Source: Lophium mytilinum (Eukaryota > Ascomycota > Dothideomycetes > Mytilinidiales > Mytilinidiaceae). From it: 64,000 nt of DNA. Positions within the stretch are counted from its first letter, which is position 1, and every line of letters begins with the position of its first letter. Below the pieces are notes generated by a model, which had not been told where the DNA came from, did not search any database, and saw nothing but the letters and a program-made list of their open reading frames with translations. The translations under genes were made by a program, and so were the position numbers. The stretch covers positions 626,456-690,455 of the forward strand of contig MU004198.1 in the NCBI GenBank assembly GCA_010093605.1, given 5' to 3'. Shown piece by piece: positions 44,902 to 55,923 of the stretch.

Positions 44902-46901
44902 TCACATGTCCATGGAGTCGCCTCCATTTGCAAAATTGAAATTCTGCTGTTGCTGTTGGGCACCGAAGCCAAAGTGACCGTCCTGGCCTTGCTGTGGCGC
45001 CAGCTCGGCCATGTTCTCCGCGTTCTCCTCGTCATCGGAGAAGTACTTCTCAATAATGTTGTAAGCCTTCATATAGATTTCCTCATTGGCATTGTTCTGG
45101 CAGTCGTGGATCTTCTCCATACCACCAACTTCTTCGATGAACAGCGCGTAACGGTTGATCGGGTCGCCAGTGCTCTCTGACGCCTCCTTGTCCATCTCGC
45201 CAACCTTGAGAATGTTCTCCAAGCCGTCGAGAGCAACCTGGATGATCTTGTTGTCGGGGCAGGCCAGAAGGTCGCACAGAGGTTTGATGCAACCGCTCTG
45301 CACGAGATACCGAATCTGCTCTGGCTTCTGCAGACCACCAGAGGTGGCATTGGAGATGGCCCAACAAGCCTCCTTCCGGGTCTTGAAGTCACCGTTCTGG
45401 AGCAGGTGAACGAGAGGGGGAATGATGTTGGCGTCGATGACAGCCTGGATCTGGGTTGAGTTGCCGGCGGTGATGTTGGAAATGGTCCAGCATGCCTCTT
45501 TGCGGATGCCATCCTTGGTCGAGCTCAAAAGAGATAGAAGAGCAGGTAGAGCTCCGCAATTGATGATGACCTGGGTCTGGACGTCGTCGCCAGTGACGAT
45601 GTTTCCAACAGAGCGGAGCGCGGGAGTCTGTACCGAGGTAGAAGCGTGCATCAGCAACTCTACGAGACGACGCGGGATTCCAGCTTCAATCACGGCCTGG
45701 ATCTTGTCGTTGGAGCCGTCTGAGAGATACGAAATGGCCCAGCATGCATCAATCAGCACCTCGTCGTCCAGCGAGTAGACCAGCTTGGAAAGGACCGGAA
45801 GAGCCGGTTGAATCTATCCGATGGCATCAGTCAAAGGTCAACCATTTGAGGGTGGGGGAATAGGAACCAAACTGACCGTTTGCCAATCAGGCTGTGGGGT
45901 CTTGCCACGACAGAAGTTACTCAAAGTCCATGTAGCATTGCGGAGCATGCTCAGCTTGCGGCTGTCTCCAAGCAGAGCGAGGAGCGGCCGAAGTGCACCG
46001 GCTTGAAGGACGAAATCGCGGCATGTCGGGCTGTCACCTGCAATGTTTCCGAGCGCCCAGACGGCTTGCTCCCTGACATCCGGCTCATGGCTGCTGAGCA
46101 ACTCGACGAAGATCGGGACGGCACCGGCCTCAATGACAACCTGGGTCTGCTGAGCAGAACCCGACGCGATGTTTGTGAGAGCCCAGGCAGCCTCGAACTG
46201 GACCAGGGTATGAGGTGAACGGAGGAACTCGACGAATCTGCTCACGACACCCGTCTCAATGACGCGCTCGATGGGTGGGTTGCGCTCCTTTGACAAAAGC
46301 TTTCGGAACTTGGTGGTGGCTTGGATTTGCTCGTCGATCTGGTCGGAGAAGACGCCCTTCACCATCTGAGGGAGTTCCTCGTTCAACTATGTAGACAGTC
46401 ATGTTAGCGAGGGTGTTCATCAAATAGCATGGCACAAAAAGCCATCAGGGTCCAAACTCCCATGTCGTATAGGTGGCTCGTGCGGATAAGGATAAGGAGG
46501 TACCAGTTCACCCGCCAACAGCTAGCGGGTGGCGGTACAAACAAACCCAGTCCGCGTAGGGGTCTCAGCGGGCTGGCAAGAGGAAGGGATATCGTGGACA
46601 GTGGGCAGAGGTCTGGCGTACCCCAGAAGACGCACACTCCGAACAAGCATCAAAGCGTGAATAAACGTACCTGGCTCTCGATATTGCCTCCCTCATCGTC
46701 GCTGTCGGGGGCAGCGCCCAGCGAGGCTCCAGGCGCGTCACGGCCAGCAATGCCACGGCGCTTGGCGAGGTTCTCCTCGCGCTTTGCCTTTCGAATCTCG
46801 ACCTGTTGTTCCTCGCGGCGGCGTCGGAGCTCGTCCGGCTTGAAAGCACTCTTGGCTTTGAAGGTGGTGCGGCGATGCTCCGGGATGTAGCGTTCGGCCA
46901 T
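44902..46901 (-). CDS. Importin alpha (karyopherin alpha)
   Basis: Adaptor that binds nuclear localisation signals and importin beta. Exons are 46901-46671, 46386-45877 and 45813-44902, giving 550 residues, close to yeast Srp1 (542). The amino end ([40 protein letters not shown]) is the importin-beta-binding domain. About ten armadillo repeats follow, with the Trp-Asn pairs that line the NLS groove ([66 protein letters not shown]). The tail is acidic and Gln-rich ([12 protein letters not shown]...QQQQQNFNF), as in Srp1. The first intron (46387-46670, 284 bases) is unusually long here and separates the IBB from the repeats; the second is 63 bases. Confidence 0.95.
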
Positions 46902-47400
46902 GGCGGCGGGGACTGCGGCTGCAGTGTGGTTCGAAGACTGGTAAAGTGCTGGAGATGGAGGCTGCAGACACCGGTGTGAGGGTGTGGGTGGTGGGTGGTG
47001 AGAAGGTGAGGGAGGCGCTGCGTCGGTCGTGGGGTAAAGAGGACGCTGGTTCTGTGGAAATTCGCTGCGGGCAGAATGGCGTCTCGTTTGGGCCTTAGCG
47101 CGGGGGTGACTCAGCAGCCTTGGCATCAATCGTCGCTTGCTGCTCCTGAATGTTGATGTCCACTGTCTTGCCCGTTTACAAGAGACAATGTGAGTAGTAT
47201 GCTGCTGTGAGACAGTGTAACACTAGGATGAAGGCCGTCTTTGAGCTCAATCGCTGAAAGAAAGTCTCCTTGTTGACCCTCTGCGCTCTGGAAACCGTGT
47301 TGACAGGACGCAAGCACTTTGCTCTTGACAGACGTTGTACAATGTTGGCAATCTCTGGACAAGTGAATGAGATATGCCAAGACGTGACTCGTCACTTCAG
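46902..47400. other. Importin alpha promoter region
   Basis: Divergent region upstream of the importin start. Frames on the minus strand here lack family resemblance and are taken as 5' leader or promoter. Confidence 0.5.
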
Positions 47401-47439
47401 GTTCAATTTTTCCGTCTCCTTCTACCTCTTTCTCTGAGT

Positions 47440-48245
47440 CTCGGCGCGTATAAAGTCTTTCGAACGTGACCTCGACCGCCTGAATCTCTCCATCAACTCC
47501 TCATCCCGCTACATCAATTGGGTGACCACAGGCAGCCCGCTTGTTCCCTGGGAAGCGGTGCACTCCAAACAAGAGCTGTAAAAGAGGTTTCCGTCTTGGC
47601 TTAGCTCCGTCACTCCTACACTCCACAGATCAGCTCTGAACACGAGCTACAGAAGAAGCTTCCTTCTTCACTTAGCTCCATCACTCCTACAATCTACAAA
47701 TCAGCTTTGGAAACGAGCTATAAAAGAGGCTTCTATCCTCACTTAACTCCTACAATTCACAAATCAGACGTGCAACATCAGTCAGGCGTCCACGAATAGC
47801 AATTTACTCCTATAAACGAGGCTTCCATCTTCTCTCAGCTCCGTCACTCCTACACTTCACATATCAGACGGCAGTTGCTTCAACCGCCTCAGATTGATAG
47901 AACTACATCGATCAGCCAGCCTTGACCGCCTCTCCCCTCCCCAGCTTAGTATAGGTGTACCGGCCAGACATCCATACTTGACAGCCTACCTACATTGCAG
48001 AAGTTGCACTTCCCGAACAGGAGGTATAAGAGAGGGGTTCATCCTGAGTGAGCCCCATCACTCCTACATTTCACAGACCACACCAACGTTCGTGAACGCT
48101 TGCAGCGCATCAGACTGCTCCGGAGTATCTTCACTGCTCCGAAGTATCTCACTGCTCCGAACAGGTGGCCTATAAAAGAGCCTTCCGCCTGGTCCTTCCT
48201 CCGTCTCTTCTACACTCCACAAACCCGGACCATCACAGCGCTGGG
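47440..48245 (+). repeat. Diverged repeats resembling TATA/initiator core promoters
   Basis: Six clear copies begin near 47573, 47644, 47714, 47809, 48023 and 48169, and a weaker one near 47446. Most copies carry a TATA-like box (TATAAAAGAG, TATAAACGAG, TATAAGAGAG), then a pyrimidine-rich stretch, then CACTCCTACA and ACAAATCAG-like sequence about 30-45 bases further on. The first three are head-to-tail with about 70-base spacing; later ones are 95-215 bases apart. They lie on the plus strand toward POT1, whose ATG is at 48912. Spacing from TATA to CACTCCTACA suits a transcription start site. That they are promoters is inference. Confidence 0.75.
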
Positions 48246-48797
48246 GCCACTCGGCCAGCGGTATCGGCTTGTTAAATCATCGATTAACTGATCCCACATT
48301 GAACTCTCCCTCTTCCAACACTCTCTGAATCAGGCTCCCCTGCTCTTGGCACCGACACGCCCTCCAACTCTACGGCCTCCAGGAAACGTCGCTGCAGACA
48401 TTGACACTGCGCCGAGGCCACTCAGCCAGTGCTATCAGCCCGTCAAACCTTCAACCACCTCACCCCGCATCCGACCTTCCCATTTCCATCACACTCTAAA
48501 TCAGAGCTCAACTCCACTGCAATCTTAACACACCCTAAATCATAGCCCTCCTGTCAACGTCGCTGCGCGCACTGGGGTCACTCAGACAGTGTCATCAGCC
48601 AGACAAAGTGACTACGCTGAGCGCCTGAATCCGTTCTGTCGATACCCCTTTTTCTGACACACCCAAATTTGGACCTCGCTGTTGCTGCTCCTGGAGGCGC
48701 CCTCAAAATCTGCGCTGCACCACCAAGGTCGCTGCGGATATCGAAACTGCACCGGGGCCACTCAGACAGCGCGATCCGCCTGACAACCCGACTATTC
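48241..48797 (+). repeat. Four copies of a second dispersed unit upstream of POT1
   Basis: Copies at 48241-48276 (partial), 48388-48450, 48559-48615 and 48728-48797 share GTCGCTGC, then a (C)CGGGGCCACTCAGACAG-like core, then ATCAGCC-GACAA. Spacing is about 170 bases, close to but not equal to a strict tandem array, with intervening sequence that also shows weak similarity (ACACTCTAAATCA, ACACCCTAAATCA). They may form the POT1 promoter or leader. Confidence 0.7.
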
Positions 48798-48911
48798 TCA
48801 GCCTTCGGTTCAGCTCACTGTGCAGCGCCCTGTCCGCAACCGTCTGAATTCGGCTTCAGAACTTCAAAGACTGCACCAAGCACGCAATATCTCGCTGCTT
48901 CCAAAGTCAAC

Positions 48912-50851
48912 ATGGCGCAGATCCCGCGCGGCTTCAGCACCTTGGCTGAGGCAGCAAGAACCCTCGAAAAGCCGCTCAATATCATTGGTGCTGTGGTGGA
49001 CTACATGCAGCCCAAGCGAGGAAGAGGCACTGACTGGATGCTCACGGTGAAGCTTCGCGATCTGAGCAATATCGATGCCGACCCGCTCACAGTCCGGATA
49101 TTCAGGAGATTTGAGACCGATCTGCCGTCCATAAAAGCAGCCGGGGGCATCCTAGTGGTTCGGCGAATCAAGTTCGACACGAAGTTTGGACTAATTGGAA
49201 TCCTGGCTAGGGGACCTGACGCTGCAGCATTCTACTTCGATGCATCCTCCATCCCTGCTCCTGCTTTCAAGGCTCCCATCCAAAGCGGTGGATCGATGCC
49301 ACACAAAGCCATTGCCGGTCAATATCCGACAATGGACGAGCAACTCTACGTCATTGCTCTGAAGGATGCCTTGCCTGACCTGCCTCCTTCTGCAGCCCCC
49401 AGCCTCAGTCTGGCTAATCTGACGCCTAGCCTACCTACGGTTCAGCAGGCAAAGTCTGCGGGCACGGGTGGTCTCACCAACACGGACAAGTTCTCGCTCG
49501 TCAAAGACCTTAGTACTGACGTATTCCGCGATATATTGGGAGAGCTCGTGAAGTTCATTGAAACCCCCCACAACGGCGCAATGGATCTCTACATCAGCGA
49601 CTACACCGAGAATAGTCTCTTGTATCGCCATCCCGAACCGACCGAGCTGGGAGAAGAGTACACCCGCGATCACTATGATTTAGGGTACATTGATCGTCCC
49701 AAGCGACAGTGGCAGGGTCCCTTTGGATGTCTCACAATAGCAGTACAGGCGTTCCCTCCGCACTCTATTTGGGCTCGGGACAATCTCAAGGAGGGAGACA
49801 TGGTCTTTCTGAGGAATGTCCGTCTCAAACTCAGCCGAGATAACTTCCTGGAAGGCAAATTGCATCAGGACCTCCAGCGCCCTGATCAAGTGGACATCCG
49901 CAAGCCTTACAGAGACGATGAGCGAGTCCAGGCGGTCAGACAGCGAAGATCCGAGTACCTGGAACAGCGTGAGGCATCCGCAGCGCAGCAGAAACCCACA
50001 GAGGAAGCTCCGCTGTCAAAGAAGGCCAAGAAGCGCCGCGACAAGCGATTGCGCGAGGAAGCAGCCAAGGGAAAGGCTCCTAAATCGGAGGCTGGCGCAA
50101 ACGCGACAGCATCCGGGCCTGAATCAAAGGTCGTGGCAACAGCATCTTCGGTGAACACGCACAGTAAGCTCTTCCTCCCCAATCTAACTACCATTACTGA
50201 CCATTTCTAGTTCGGTGCAAGTACCCCGAGGTCCAACTCAGCACCCTCCACGACCTCATCCACACCGACCGCACCAACAAGAGCCCAGGCGGCGTCACCT
50301 ACACGCTGCCCTTCATCAACCAAAAGCGGCGCGTGCGTGTGCGCGTCAAGGACTTCGACCCCCCCAACCTCGAGGACTTCTGCTGCAGCAACGACGACCC
50401 GGCGTACAACCCCGGCGGGCGCAAAAAGGGCCAGGCGCCGTGGGAATTCTGCTTCCTGCTGCTGCTCGAGGACGCCTCGGTCGCCAAAGAGCTCAACCCA
50501 AACCCGGCGCAACTTCCGGTATATGTGGCGCAAGACCGCGCGGAGTACCTGCTGGACATGAAGGCTTACGAGTAAGTTTCGCCCATTTGTAACGACGTGA
50601 TGGGAACTAATGTGGGATGTAGTCTCAAGAACGGGAAGCACGCGAAGAAGGCGCTGGCGAAGTTGAGGGAGAAGTTGTTCATTCTCTGGGGGGACTTGGA
50701 GGAGAAGAAGGACCCGAAGACGGAGCAGGTTGTAGGCGAGGTGACGAATATGCCCTTTGAGTGCATTATTGCCGAGTACGGGTTGCCGCAAAATGAGGGG
50801 ACTAGTGAGAAGGTCCAGAAGTTCGCGATCATGGACACGCGCATTATGTGA
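48912..50851 (+). CDS. POT1: Protection of telomeres protein 1
   Basis: Binds the single-stranded G-rich telomere overhang and is part of shelterin. Exons are 48912-50163, 50211-50571 and 50623-50851, introns 47 and 51 bases, 613 residues. The amino OB fold includes LNIIGAVVDYMQPKRGRGTDWMLTVKLRD...LTVRIFRR, the Telo_bind pattern of Pot1. A second OB-like block is GYIDRPKRQWQGPFGCLTIAVQ...VFLRNVRLK. A Lys/Arg-rich stretch (KKAKKRRDKRLREEAAKGK, about residues 375-393) could be a nuclear signal. The carboxy region (RVRVKDFDPPNLEDF...FLLLLEDA...FECIIAEYG) matches fungal Pot1 ends. The frame is open further 5' but only with non-ATG starts, so ATG 48912 is chosen. Confidence 0.88.
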
Positions 50852-50883
50852 GGATGTTGGGGCGCAAGGGGGTGCTGAGGTTG

Positions 50884-51100
50884 GGGCTTTTGGTGGAAAA
50901 GTTGGTTTGAGGGAGCACGGATTGGGTGGTTCTTGAGGCGGGAATGGGTGCCGTGGCGTGGGCTTTTGGTGGAAAAGTGGATTTTGATGGGCACGGAATG
51001 GGTGAATCTTTGGGCGGAAATAGGTGCCAAGGCCTAGGCTTTCGGTACTTAAAGGTCAGGCTGCGTGGGCACGAAATGGGTGCTCCTTTTCTAAAGGTGC
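50884..51100 (+). repeat. 76-base tandem repeat, nearly three copies
   Basis: Copies start at 50884, 50960 and 51036, exactly 76 bases apart. Each begins (G/A)GGCTTTTGGTGGAAAAG-like and ends before TGCC(G/A)-GGC, with GGGCACG(G/A)AATGGGTG in the middle. The third copy is the most diverged. It starts 32 bases after the POT1 stop, so it would lie in its 3' UTR. Confidence 0.85.
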
Positions 51101-53988
51101 GAAAAAATCTAGCCGTAATATTATAGTTCGGAGATCGCAAATCTGCAGGTGTAAAATAGGATCGTTTTTCTAGGTGCTTACCGGCGTTAGTAGTCCTTTA
51201 GCAGGTCGAGAAATTCCAGCATATAATGTAAAATCCTTACGCCCCAAATTCAATCTACGTTCGCAACTAGGTGTTTCCATCTGCTTGGTACTACGTGAGG
51301 TCCTCTAACGCCGCGAGAAAAATCTAGAGCAATGTTGCGATTCACAGAGAGCGAATATTGTAGGGAGCGAAATCGGATCATTTTCCAATTGCTTGCAACC
51401 GCGTGAAGTCCGCTGAAGGTGCATGAAAAGCGAGGAGCAATATCGCGAGCTAGAGAGCGTGAATTGAAAGGGTAAAGACAGCCTTCTTTTCCGGGTTTAC
51501 AAAGCCATTTGAGGTCCGCCAATATGCTTAGAACCGTCAAAAGGCCATTATTTCTCACAGGTGTTTGCTATGTGGATGCACCAATTCACCACTCAGTTCA
51601 CCACTGTATAAGGTGCCTCAGCAACCTCAAGATCTTAAGAATGTGATGCAAAATCTCGGCGCCTTAAATCACACCGACCATTTTCAGTAGCTCTTTACAT
51701 GCTCTTGCCAGTATTTAACGTCTTTCGATACACTCTAAGGAGTCGGACATAATGTAGCTTATCCTAGAGGCCGTAAAGAGCTCGTGTCTCGATCCCTTTA
51801 ACAGATGCTCCGTCTAGTTGAGCCACCTCAGGACAGTAATGAAGTATCCGCTCGAGATGTAAAACGTTCACCATTGAAATCGGACATATCGCAGTGTCTA
51901 CTAGGCTAACAACGTTCGGGGGGTGTTACATCATGGCATCAAGGAATTGGACGTCATAGAGTGATCATGACGCCCAATATCAGAGGAGAATTGAAGCAAG
52001 GTTTCCACTCGCTTAACGGTGTTAGGAGTACCCCATCACGGTACTAAGGGGTGCGACTGATCTGCGCGCACAGTGACCGATCTTGGAGCACGAGAATACG
52101 ACGGCTAGCCGCTGAGAGATATTCATGCAATTATCCGGAGCTAAGACTTTCTCCTAGCTAACGCGGAACTTGGAATGGGTGCTAGAAAGGGGGCATTGAA
52201 GATAACAGAAGACAATTATGAGGAACAGATAAGCTACAAGCTTAAAGTCCCTAGCAGAGAGAGAAGAGGAAGACGCGTCTACACATCCATACGTAGAAGA
52301 GGACGAAATGAGAATTGATATAATAGAAAACCTCAAGATTTGCTCCACGTTGGCCCATGGTTCCACTACAATGACAAATGTGCGAGGCTCTGGTCCGAGA
52401 ACTGACGTACTCGGCAAAGCACAGAGACGCCTCGAGACGGGGATCCTGTGCTGCACCGACGGCTCGATGCATATGTCGACTATTGCATGTGAGGCCCGTG
52501 CGTCGTGAAGTTGCTTTTGGTCGTCGCCCATCCAGCCCTTCTAAATCGTCTTATCACCACAATGCATCTGCTCCGTCGCCTGATCTCCTGATGCGATGGC
52601 CTTCTCGATGTCTTGATGATCCAATGTACGCCGTGCGCATACCGCCTCCGATACCACGTCTACGGCTCGCTCCGAGCCGCTACTGCAGAGCGTCGACGTC
52701 TCTGTTACACGACAGTAACACCCGACGTCGGTCCCAGAAGTCGAGACGACCTCGGGACTTTCTCATTGCTCTCAAGTGTGTTCAATGGTGTAGTCATTCG
52801 CAAACTGACTTGCTACGTGGACATGTGCGACTGGGGAAGGGTGGAGGACGCAGGTTCAGTCTCGTAGTATCGCCACCCCTCAGCGCAGCATTATTCGAAT
52901 CGAGGTAGCCGTCCATGGCGGATCGCCTCTTGTGACTATCCACAATGCGCGGAGTCCCTTCCGTGACAGTTTCTAGGCGTGGATAGCGCCAGGCTATCGC
53001 GGCTTCAGCTTGAAAGCGGCAGCCAATGCATTCGTAAGTCGGCTGTCGTGTCTGGTGGGCTGCGAGCATCCGTCCATCGTCTTTCAGTCCACTCATCCAA
53101 TATTTCCATCCACCATCATGGTCTTTTGTGCTCCGGCGTACAGCCGTTTCTTTCTTCTGTTGGGACCTGCACAGAAACAACGTGGTTAGGGACGACAGGT
53201 GTCCCATGTCTGTGGCAGCCCGCGACTATGGCTGTGGTGCTGGACTTGTGTTCCATGTACTACGCCCCAGCAGCCAATGAAGGGATCTACAGAGTAAGCC
53301 CCAAATGACCGTTTATTTTCTTTGTTAGCCTACTTCCTTCGACCTTTGTTAGTGCGGCGGATCGAAAACACAACCCGTATCTCTCGAGGCACTATTCTAG
53401 AACAGGTCAACGGTCCCTCGCGGATGTCGCTCGCTATCCCCTCACCCTCTCACTCGACAGCCCTGCGCTAGTAGCAACCCGCTCACCGCAACGCTCTCCC
53501 CCTTAACACCGGAACTATGGGTCTTCCCGCGGCGCCAATGCACCCGTGGTCCCTGAATTGCGCCTTCATGGAGCAGGAACGGCTAGCATTGCGTGATACC
53601 CCGTCTTTGTCGCGTAATGTTGCTCCATTGTCACGACACCTGACCCTGAAGCAATCGCCCACGATGCACCTACTTGCGCTGTACCCCCTGAGCAACCTCG
53701 AGATACTTCTCTTCCTGCTATCATCCTTTTCATGCGCGAACCTCTTGCTTTCTTTCCTTCCTAAGACTTGTCGATCACCATTCTGGTTCTCGGACTTCGG
53801 AAACGGCTTAGTCTTGCTTTCAGTGGACTGGCGTGCTTCGGGCAGTTGCATATCAACCTCAACCGAAACGATTTCGACGACATCGGAGGTGGTGCGTGGT
53901 TTGCGGCGGGGGCAGCCGGGGTACATAAGTACAGATATCAAGTACTTCTGAGGTACCTCAATCAACAACTGCCATCACTTCCCTAATC
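51101..53988. other. Gene-poor 2.9 kb with diverged repeats
   Basis: Bases 51150-51560 contain weakly similar blocks about 110-120 bases apart, e.g. GCTTGGTACTACGTGAGGTCC and GCTTGCAACCGCGTGAAGTCC, each followed by GAGCAAT(G/A)T(T/C)GCGA. A tRNA-like fragment is at 51781-51829. Frames of 130-180 codons on both strands between 52.1 and 53.97 kb overlap one another and show no family pattern, so no gene is called. Confidence 0.5.
51781..51829 (-). other. tRNA-like (or tRNA-derived SINE) fragment
   Basis: The minus strand reads GGTGGCTCAACTAGACGGAGCATCTG then, after few bases, GATCGAGACACGAG. The first part resembles a D-arm/A-box, the second a mutated T-arm/B-box. Only about 15 bases separate them, so the anticodon arm is missing; it cannot be a working tRNA. 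Confidence 0.25.
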
Positions 53989-55034
53989 ATGGCTCCCGGA
54001 ATATACACACCTCAGGCAGAGCCTTTACTATCTCCAAATGCACCTGCCACAAACCATGGCTCCATACTCCAGGCTGACGGCCCAGCACTCGACAGTATGG
54101 CAGACGCCATTCAAAACCCTCTTAAACTTCAAAATGCTCGCAAAGCTATCTCAGGAAGCGAACCACTCCTGAACGTCTTAGATGCCACTCTCGTCACAAC
54201 CGACTTCTATCCTCTTCAGTTCGAAAGTGCGGCTTCCCGGCAGCTTACCACTAAGCTGAACGCGGCAACAAATTCTTCTCTACTAATTGCCTCTCCATAC
54301 AACTTCGCGGATCAGCTGCTCGACTTACGCTCGTTGGACACCCCGAATCGGCTCTTTGCTCTCGCACTCACAGGCCTCACTCCTACTCGTCCAGACTACG
54401 CCACGGCACCATATGTCGATTCTCTCAACTGGCAGGCCGTGCTCATCCAGCTAAGGGATCTCGCTCGTGCCGAGAATTTCGAGTGGAAAGAGCAGAGCTT
54501 CTACGTCGTCATCTTCCGCAGCAAGCTTAAGGAGGTCGTCAACAGGGACTTGCTGCATCTGCTGGACCAGACAAGCCATGTCGAAGCGACCGCCAGTGGA
54601 GGGCTACTGAAGTATTGGTTCGGCGATCCGAATTCGGAGAGCAGGAATCTGGCGACCTGTATGTCAACACATTCCATTCCTGACTCTTTCTCACGAAGTC
54701 CTCATCCCTGTCATCGCTCGCGTGATTGTCACATGACTTTGCATCATCCGTCCTTGACTCACCGACTGACATATCCGCAGGCCTCTGGCGCAGCAAAGAG
54801 GACGCTCGGCTCGGTGGTCTAGGTCCCTGGCACAAGAAAGCTCGCTCCGCGGCCCGCGACCTCTACGACTCCATCACATTCTCCTCACACCGCTTCACCA
54901 TCAAGGACGGCATTACCGGCTGGTCGTTCGACCAGTGGGAGCCCAAGGGAAGCGAAGTCGCTCATCCCCACGCACCGGCTTCTGCGGAAGATAGTTGCGA
55001 GAGGGCCTTGCCCGCTTCGGGATTGCCCTTGTAG
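53989..55034 (+). CDS. UPF0643-like fungal protein of unknown function
   Basis: Exon 1 is 53989-54658 and exon 2 54781-55034, joined by a 122-base intron (GTATGT...CCGCAG), 307 residues. The splice rebuilds GLLKYWFGDPNSESRNLATCLWRSKEDARLGGLGPWHKKA, the most conserved block of the uncharacterised UPF0643 family, followed by SHRFTIKDGITGWSFDQW. The amino half holds SLNWQAVLIQLRDLARAENFEWKEQSFYVVIFRSKLK, also family-like. No signal peptide, membrane helix or catalytic motif is evident. The 30 carboxy residues after QWEP are variable. The function is not known. Confidence 0.7.
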
Positions 55035-55923
55035 TTCAGCTATCGGTTTTATGCACCGACACCTGTTTAATGCACCAGCATCCAAGCCACTTCAGCACTT
55101 TCCTCCTGACAACATCACTAGAAAGCATCATGTTAGATTTCCAGTTCCTCCCTGTCTCACTTTCCTATTGGGTTTTATTTTCTCCTTTTATCGACGGCGT
55201 CACATCGGCTTTTGCACAGGCAGCTGCATTCAGTTCATCCATTGCGGGTTCTTGAAAAGCGTGCATGCGAGCCAGATTGCTACTTTCGCGCGTTCTTCTT
55301 CTGCGTGTCACACGGTCGGTGTATCATGGCAGGCTTTCCTCTGCGGCTTTCCTCTGCAGCTTTCCTCTGCGGCTTTCCCCTGCGGCTTTTCCTTGTGTGT
55401 TTTTCTTTCTTTCCTGTCACAGGCGATCAGCATGGTGGAAAATGGAGAATAGAGATCATGCTCACTGCAACAAATCATCCTTTCCTTCCTGTCGCTAATC
55501 AGCTACGAGATACGAGATTGAATAGAGATAGATGATAAACAATACCAAATCAAACTGCAAAGCTTAAATCTACCCAGTGAAGACCACCTAAGAGGTGTGC
55601 AACGTACCAACATCACCATGACTGAGGATCGAAACGTGAACGTTTTGAAATATTTCGATTTGCACGTTGGTAACGAATTCCACCACATACACACGCCGAG
55701 CGTACCTACCCACGACGCCGCCACGCAATCTACGCTACCCACCGAACGACAACACCTTTGCTCCGCCAGCTATGCACAGCGCCCCGAAGCCCCCCTCATG
55801 AAGCATGAACAAGAAACAAAGACAGCCCGCTCCCAGACTTCAGACTAGATGGAAGAAGAAAGCACAGATCGGCCTCCACCCGCTGACCCGTACAAAATGA
55901 CACAGGAAGAAACCGCACCTTTT
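55035..55923. other. Convergent intergenic with a 13-base tandem repeat
   Basis: Five copies of CGGCTTTCCTCTG (period 13) occupy 55331-55395. Otherwise only short frames; a 129-codon plus-strand frame ending at 56238 is antisense to SCC3 and not a gene. Confidence 0.6.

Noticed and set aside
52378-52908. 176-codon frame in the gap after POT1
   Set aside because: Arg/Ser-rich, no family pattern, overlapped by frames on the other strand; no splice continuity.
53483-53968. Overlapping 161- and 144-codon frames on opposite strands
   Set aside because: Neither has a recognisable domain, and both cannot be real; probably promoter DNA of the UPF0643-like gene.
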